DNA of 64,000 nucleotides from Hymenobacter roseosalivarius DSM 11622 (GTDB taxonomy: Bacteria > Bacteroidota > Bacteroidia > Cytophagales > Hymenobacteraceae): the NCBI RefSeq assembly GCF_900176135.1, contig NZ_FWWW01000072.1, forward strand, positions 1-64,000, written 5' to 3'. This document shows positions 61,475-64,000 of the stretch, piece after piece. The notes under the pieces were generated by a model, which was not told the DNA's origin, did no database searches, and saw nothing but the letters and a program-made list of their open reading frames with translations. Position numbers and translations under genes: made by a program. Each line of letters opens with the position of its first letter. Position 1 is the first letter of the stretch.

Positions 61475-62257
61475 TTAGACGAGGCCGGAAACATCCAGCT
61501 TCGAGCCTTCAGCCAGGAAGGTGTTAGCCGTTGCTGCAACTACTGCTGGTGTCTTTGATATCTCTAGGGCATCAGAGGTGAGGATGTCGGATCCTACGAA
61601 GTTGCCTTCCTGTAGCAAGTCGCGGATAACGGCGGCGTGACGGGCCTCTACCGAAACGATTTTGCCGGCCAGCAGCAAGTAGAGAGGGCCATTGCCAGTA
61701 GTAGAAATAAGCCGACCGGCACCGTTATAGGCCGATACACCTAAGTCTTCGAATGCCTTGGCGGCACCCAGTACGCTCGCCCGATCATTGAAGTTAATAG
61801 TGCTGAAATTTGGGGTCAGATTTTTAATAATGCCCGTAGGAGCTGCGCTCGTAATAGCGGCTTTAAAGAACTCACGGTGAATTACTTCGTGATAATAAAG
61901 GTCGTCCAGAATCTGACGCTCTGCACTGCTAGCGTTCAGACCAGTGTAGTAAGTGCCGGTCCGGACCTGCGTATAAAAAGCGGCTTCGAGCTGCTCCAGG
62001 GAGTAAGCATAGTTCAATACACCTACATCACCACTACCTACATTAACCAAGGTAGAGCCAGGGGTAGTAGGGGGTGTGGGGGTTGTAGGCGGCTTGGGAT
62101 CTGCGAACACCTCGTCATCATCGCAGCCTGAGAGGAGGAGTGCGGTAGCACCAGCAGTAGCGCCGGCATACATGAAGAATGAGCGACGCTTGATGGGCAC
62201 GTAGAGCGGCTTATCAAAGCCAGTGTCGTCTCCGCCTGCTTTGGTGATTTTGGACAT
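61475..62257 (-). CDS. Tat-exported ferritin-like lipoprotein (pair 1, first gene)
   Basis: A 260-residue relative of the gene at 59521. The N-terminus has a twin-Arg region (IKRRSFFMYAGATAGA) and a lipobox (LLSGCDDD), then a Pro/Thr-rich linker (PKPPTTPTPPTTPG). Metal-ligand motifs: LEQLEAAFYTQVR, YHEVIHREFFKAAI, EDLGVSAYNGAG and VEARHAAVIRDLL. It starts at ATG 62257. No clean -7 box; a TAAGTTTA at 62336-62343 on the minus strand is a possible promoter. Confidence 0.85.
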   Translation of the reverse strand: MSKITKAGGDDTGFDKPLYVPIKRRSFFMYAGATAGATALLLSGCDDDEVFADPKPPTTPTPPTTPGSTLVNVGSGDVGVLNYAYSLEQLEAAFYTQVRTGTYYTGLNASSAERQILDDLYYHEVIHREFFKAAITSAAPTGIIKNLTPNFSTINFNDRASVLGAAKAFEDLGVSAYNGAGRLISTTGNGPLYLLLAGKIVSVEARHAAVIRDLLQEGNFVGSDILTSDALEISKTPAVVAATANTFLAEGSKLDVSGLV

Positions 62258-62501
62258 GAGAAAAAAATTAGGGTGAAGAGAGAAAGAGGGTAGATAATAG
62301 CTCTTCTGCCCGCCCGCAGGGGGGCGTTTTTGTAATAAACTTAGAAGAAGAGATTATTTAGATGTCACTTACGGCTCAGGTCTACTTATGGATTGTTTTT
62401 CGTTGTATTTTTTCAATCTATTTTTTGTAAACTAATTCTGGCAAGACCACGGGACAGCGGTGTAGTGAGGTCCTACGGATAGAAAAAACCCACTTTCTGC
62501 G

Positions 62502-62509
62502 TAGCTTTG
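62502..62509 (+). promoter_or_regulatory. -7 promoter box (TAGCTTTG) of batD
   Basis: A perfect TAnnTTTG, 20 bp before the ATG at 62530. No -33 TTG at the standard distance. The rest of 62258-62529 holds the upstream region of the ferritin-like pair and no gene that I can see. Confidence 0.6.
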
Positions 62510-62529
62510 GCAGCTTGTGATGCGTAGCT

Positions 62530-64000
62530 ATGGTAAGTCGCTGGGTTGCTCTCTGGGGGGCTTTTTTTTGGATTCTGCTATTGGGGGCGGGCGTACAGGC
62601 GCAGACTCCGGCTCCGCGGGCACGCATCATTCTGGGCAAAGCGGATTTTCCCATCAATGAATACTATACCATCAGCTTCAGCCTGAGTGGGGCGCCACTT
62701 GAGCGCTACTCGGCTTTTCCTGACCTGGAAGGCTTTAAAAAAAGCGGCAAATCGAGTACGACTACCACCCGCATCGTGAATGGGCAAAGCTCGTCGGAGC
62801 TGACCATCACGCAGCGCTACGCAGCGTATGATGAAGGCGAGTTTGTGGTGAAACCCTTCACGATGACCGTCAATGGACTGACCGTACGCTCGGTGGGGGC
62901 CACCCTGACGGTGAAGCCGCAGCCTGCTGCCGCCTCGGCAACAGCTCCTGCCCCGGCTCCGGCCCCGGCGCAGGAGCCGGCAGGTATCGGGCTGCTGGAT
63001 CAATTGTTTGGCAAGCCCAAGCCCCAGGAATATGTAGAGCCCAAAGACAACGCTTTTCTGGCCCTGGTACCCGATAAAACGACCATTTTTACCGGCGAAG
63101 GCGTGCATATTGGGCTGTACTTCTACCTCACGCCCACCGACCAGGGCCTGCTGGCCTTTCACAACTTTGCCGGCCAGCTTCCCGGCATCGTGCGCCAGCT
63201 ACGCCAACCCGCAGCCTGGGAAGAGCCCTTTGACGAGCAGGAGATTTATCCCGAAACGGTAGTGGCGGGGGGCAAAACCTACTTGCGCTACCGTTTATAC
63301 GAGGCGGAGTTTTATCCGCTGAATGCCCAGCCTTTGGTATTTCCGGAGGTGGCTTTACAAATGGTAAAGTACCGCATAGCCAAAAAGCCCGAAGCGGGCC
63401 TCGATAATCGCCTGGCAGGCTACAAAACCTACCGCACCACGGCCCGCACTATTCCGGTACGAGTGCTGCCCCCTCACCCGCTCCGCGACCAGGTGCCGGT
63501 GGGCAATTATCAGTTGCGGGAAGCCATCGACCGCACCGCTTTCCGTACCGGGCAAGCATTCACCTACTCGTTCGTCGTGGAAGGCGAGGGTAACCTGACC
63601 ACGCTAAATGCCCCCCAGTTGCCGCAGCCCCGGCCAGGGCTGGAAATCTATGGCCCCGACGTGCAGCAGGAGCTAACCCGCCAGGGTGGAAGGGTAGGAG
63701 GCAGCAAACGGTTTCGCTACCGCCTGGTGCCAACCAAGCCGGGGCTAGTGTCTCTTGATAGTCTGTTTTCACTTATCATATTTAATCCGACTACGGCCCG
63801 CTACGATACATTGCGGGCCGAAATTGCCCCCCAGGTGCAGGGACAGATGCAAGCTGGCGCCACCTTTCACGCCCGGCCCGACGATCCTTTTTACCAACAG
63901 GTACTTACCTCCGCCGACAATAGCTTGCAACCGGTAGATGCGTATGCTTCCGTGCGCCGCTACGCCAATATTATTCTGGGTGCGCTGCTCACTCTGGCGG
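62530..64000 (+). CDS. batD: BatD family protein (partial, runs past the window)
   Basis: The open frame from ATG 62530 stays open to the window's end (490 codons). It encodes a signal peptide (VALWGAFFWILLLGAGVQAQ), then ARIILGKADFPINEYYTISFSLSG, GFKKSGKSSTTTTRIVNGQSS and YAAYDEGEFVVKPFTMTVNG, the BatD beginning. Beta domains follow, with a hydrophobic segment starting at ANIILGALLTLA at the edge. BatD belongs to the aerotolerance/Bat group that usually works with a MoxR ATPase and von Willebrand factor proteins; the rest of its operon is outside the window. Confidence 0.88.
   Translation, partial: MVSRWVALWGAFFWILLLGAGVQAQTPAPRARIILGKADFPINEYYTISFSLSGAPLERYSAFPDLEGFKKSGKSSTTTTRIVNGQSSSELTITQRYAAYDEGEFVVKPFTMTVNGLTVRSVGATLTVKPQPAAASATAPAPAPAPAQEPAGIGLLDQLFGKPKPQEYVEPKDNAFLALVPDKTTIFTGEGVHIGLYFYLTPTDQGLLAFHNFAGQLPGIVRQLRQPAAWEEPFDEQEIYPETVVAGGKTYLRYRLYEAEFYPLNAQPLVFPEVALQMVKYRIAKKPEAGLDNRLAGYKTYRTTARTIPVRVLPPHPLRDQVPVGNYQLREAIDRTAFRTGQAFTYSFVVEGEGNLTTLNAPQLPQPRPGLEIYGPDVQQELTRQGGRVGGSKRFRYRLVPTKPGLVSLDSLFSLIIFNPTTARYDTLRAEIAPQVQGQMQAGATFHARPDDPFYQQVLTSADNSLQPVDAYASVRRYANIILGALLTLA

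Overview
The window looks like chromosomal DNA from a Bacteroidota bacterium of the Hymenobacter group (Cytophagales, Hymenobacteraceae). Base composition is GC-rich for the phylum. Genes lack clear Shine-Dalgarno sites, and several genes are preceded by the Bacteroidota -7 box TAnnTTTG. Gene content also fits: a TonB-dependent receptor, a DAC protein with a DACNV-like layout, BatD, paired ferritin-like Tat proteins, SurA-type foldases and DUF4097, DUF3108, DUF3089 and DUF4268 proteins. There are no rRNA or tRNA genes, no insertion sequence, no prophage and no CRISPR array that I can see.

Layout. 0-6 kb: an ALDH7-type semialdehyde dehydrogenase, an ECF sigma/anti-sigma/DUF4097 operon, then a PPC-domain protein, a DUF4442 thioesterase-like protein and an AT-rich orphan. 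6-14 kb: a diadenylate-cyclase-domain protein, a tandem TonB_C protein, a membrane-anchored MutS-like ATPase, a bestrophin, and a LysR regulator beside a frame-broken YeiH-type exporter. 14-18.5 kb: small or envelope proteins of unknown role and a DUF3089 lipoprotein hydrolase. 18.5-27 kb, mostly minus strand: tsf-rpsB-rpsI-rplM, an RluA pseudouridine synthase, a PhoB/PhoR-like pair with a long inverted repeat between its genes, a DUF3108 protein and recA. 27-38 kb: an outer-membrane protein, an acetyltransferase, a short-chain dehydrogenase, a MoxR ATPase, two parvulin foldases, and an RsbW/STAS/PP2C partner-switching module. 38-49 kb: guaB, hrpB, a rhodanese, a PnuC-type transporter with a NadR-like kinase, an aldose epimerase, and a TPP riboswitch in front of a TonB-dependent receptor. 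49-58 kb: an APC permease, a glutaryl-CoA-type dehydrogenase, a HIRAN protein, DUF4268, a frame-broken KefB/C-type antiporter, ruvB and queG. 58-64 kb: two tandem pairs of exported ferritin-like proteins, then the start of batD, which runs off the window.

The genes fall into several working groups: ribosome synthesis (rplM operon), DNA repair (recA, ruvB, MutS-like), envelope folding and stress (two parvulins, ECF operon, BatD, partner switch), cofactor uptake (TPP riboswitch, TonB receptor, PnuC, kinase), and metal or oxidative/desiccation defence (ferritin-like pairs). Two genes, the YeiH-type exporter and the KefB/C-type antiporter, have broken frames in otherwise well conserved sequence.

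The most unusual signal is at the DNA level. The nonamer TGGGGGGCA, and its terminator-associated sister TGGGGGGCT, recurs dozens of times on both strands, in coding and non-coding DNA and in several reading frames. Separately, five long inverted repeats (arms about 24-38 bp) and two C/G-rich hairpin repeats sit precisely in intergenic gaps.
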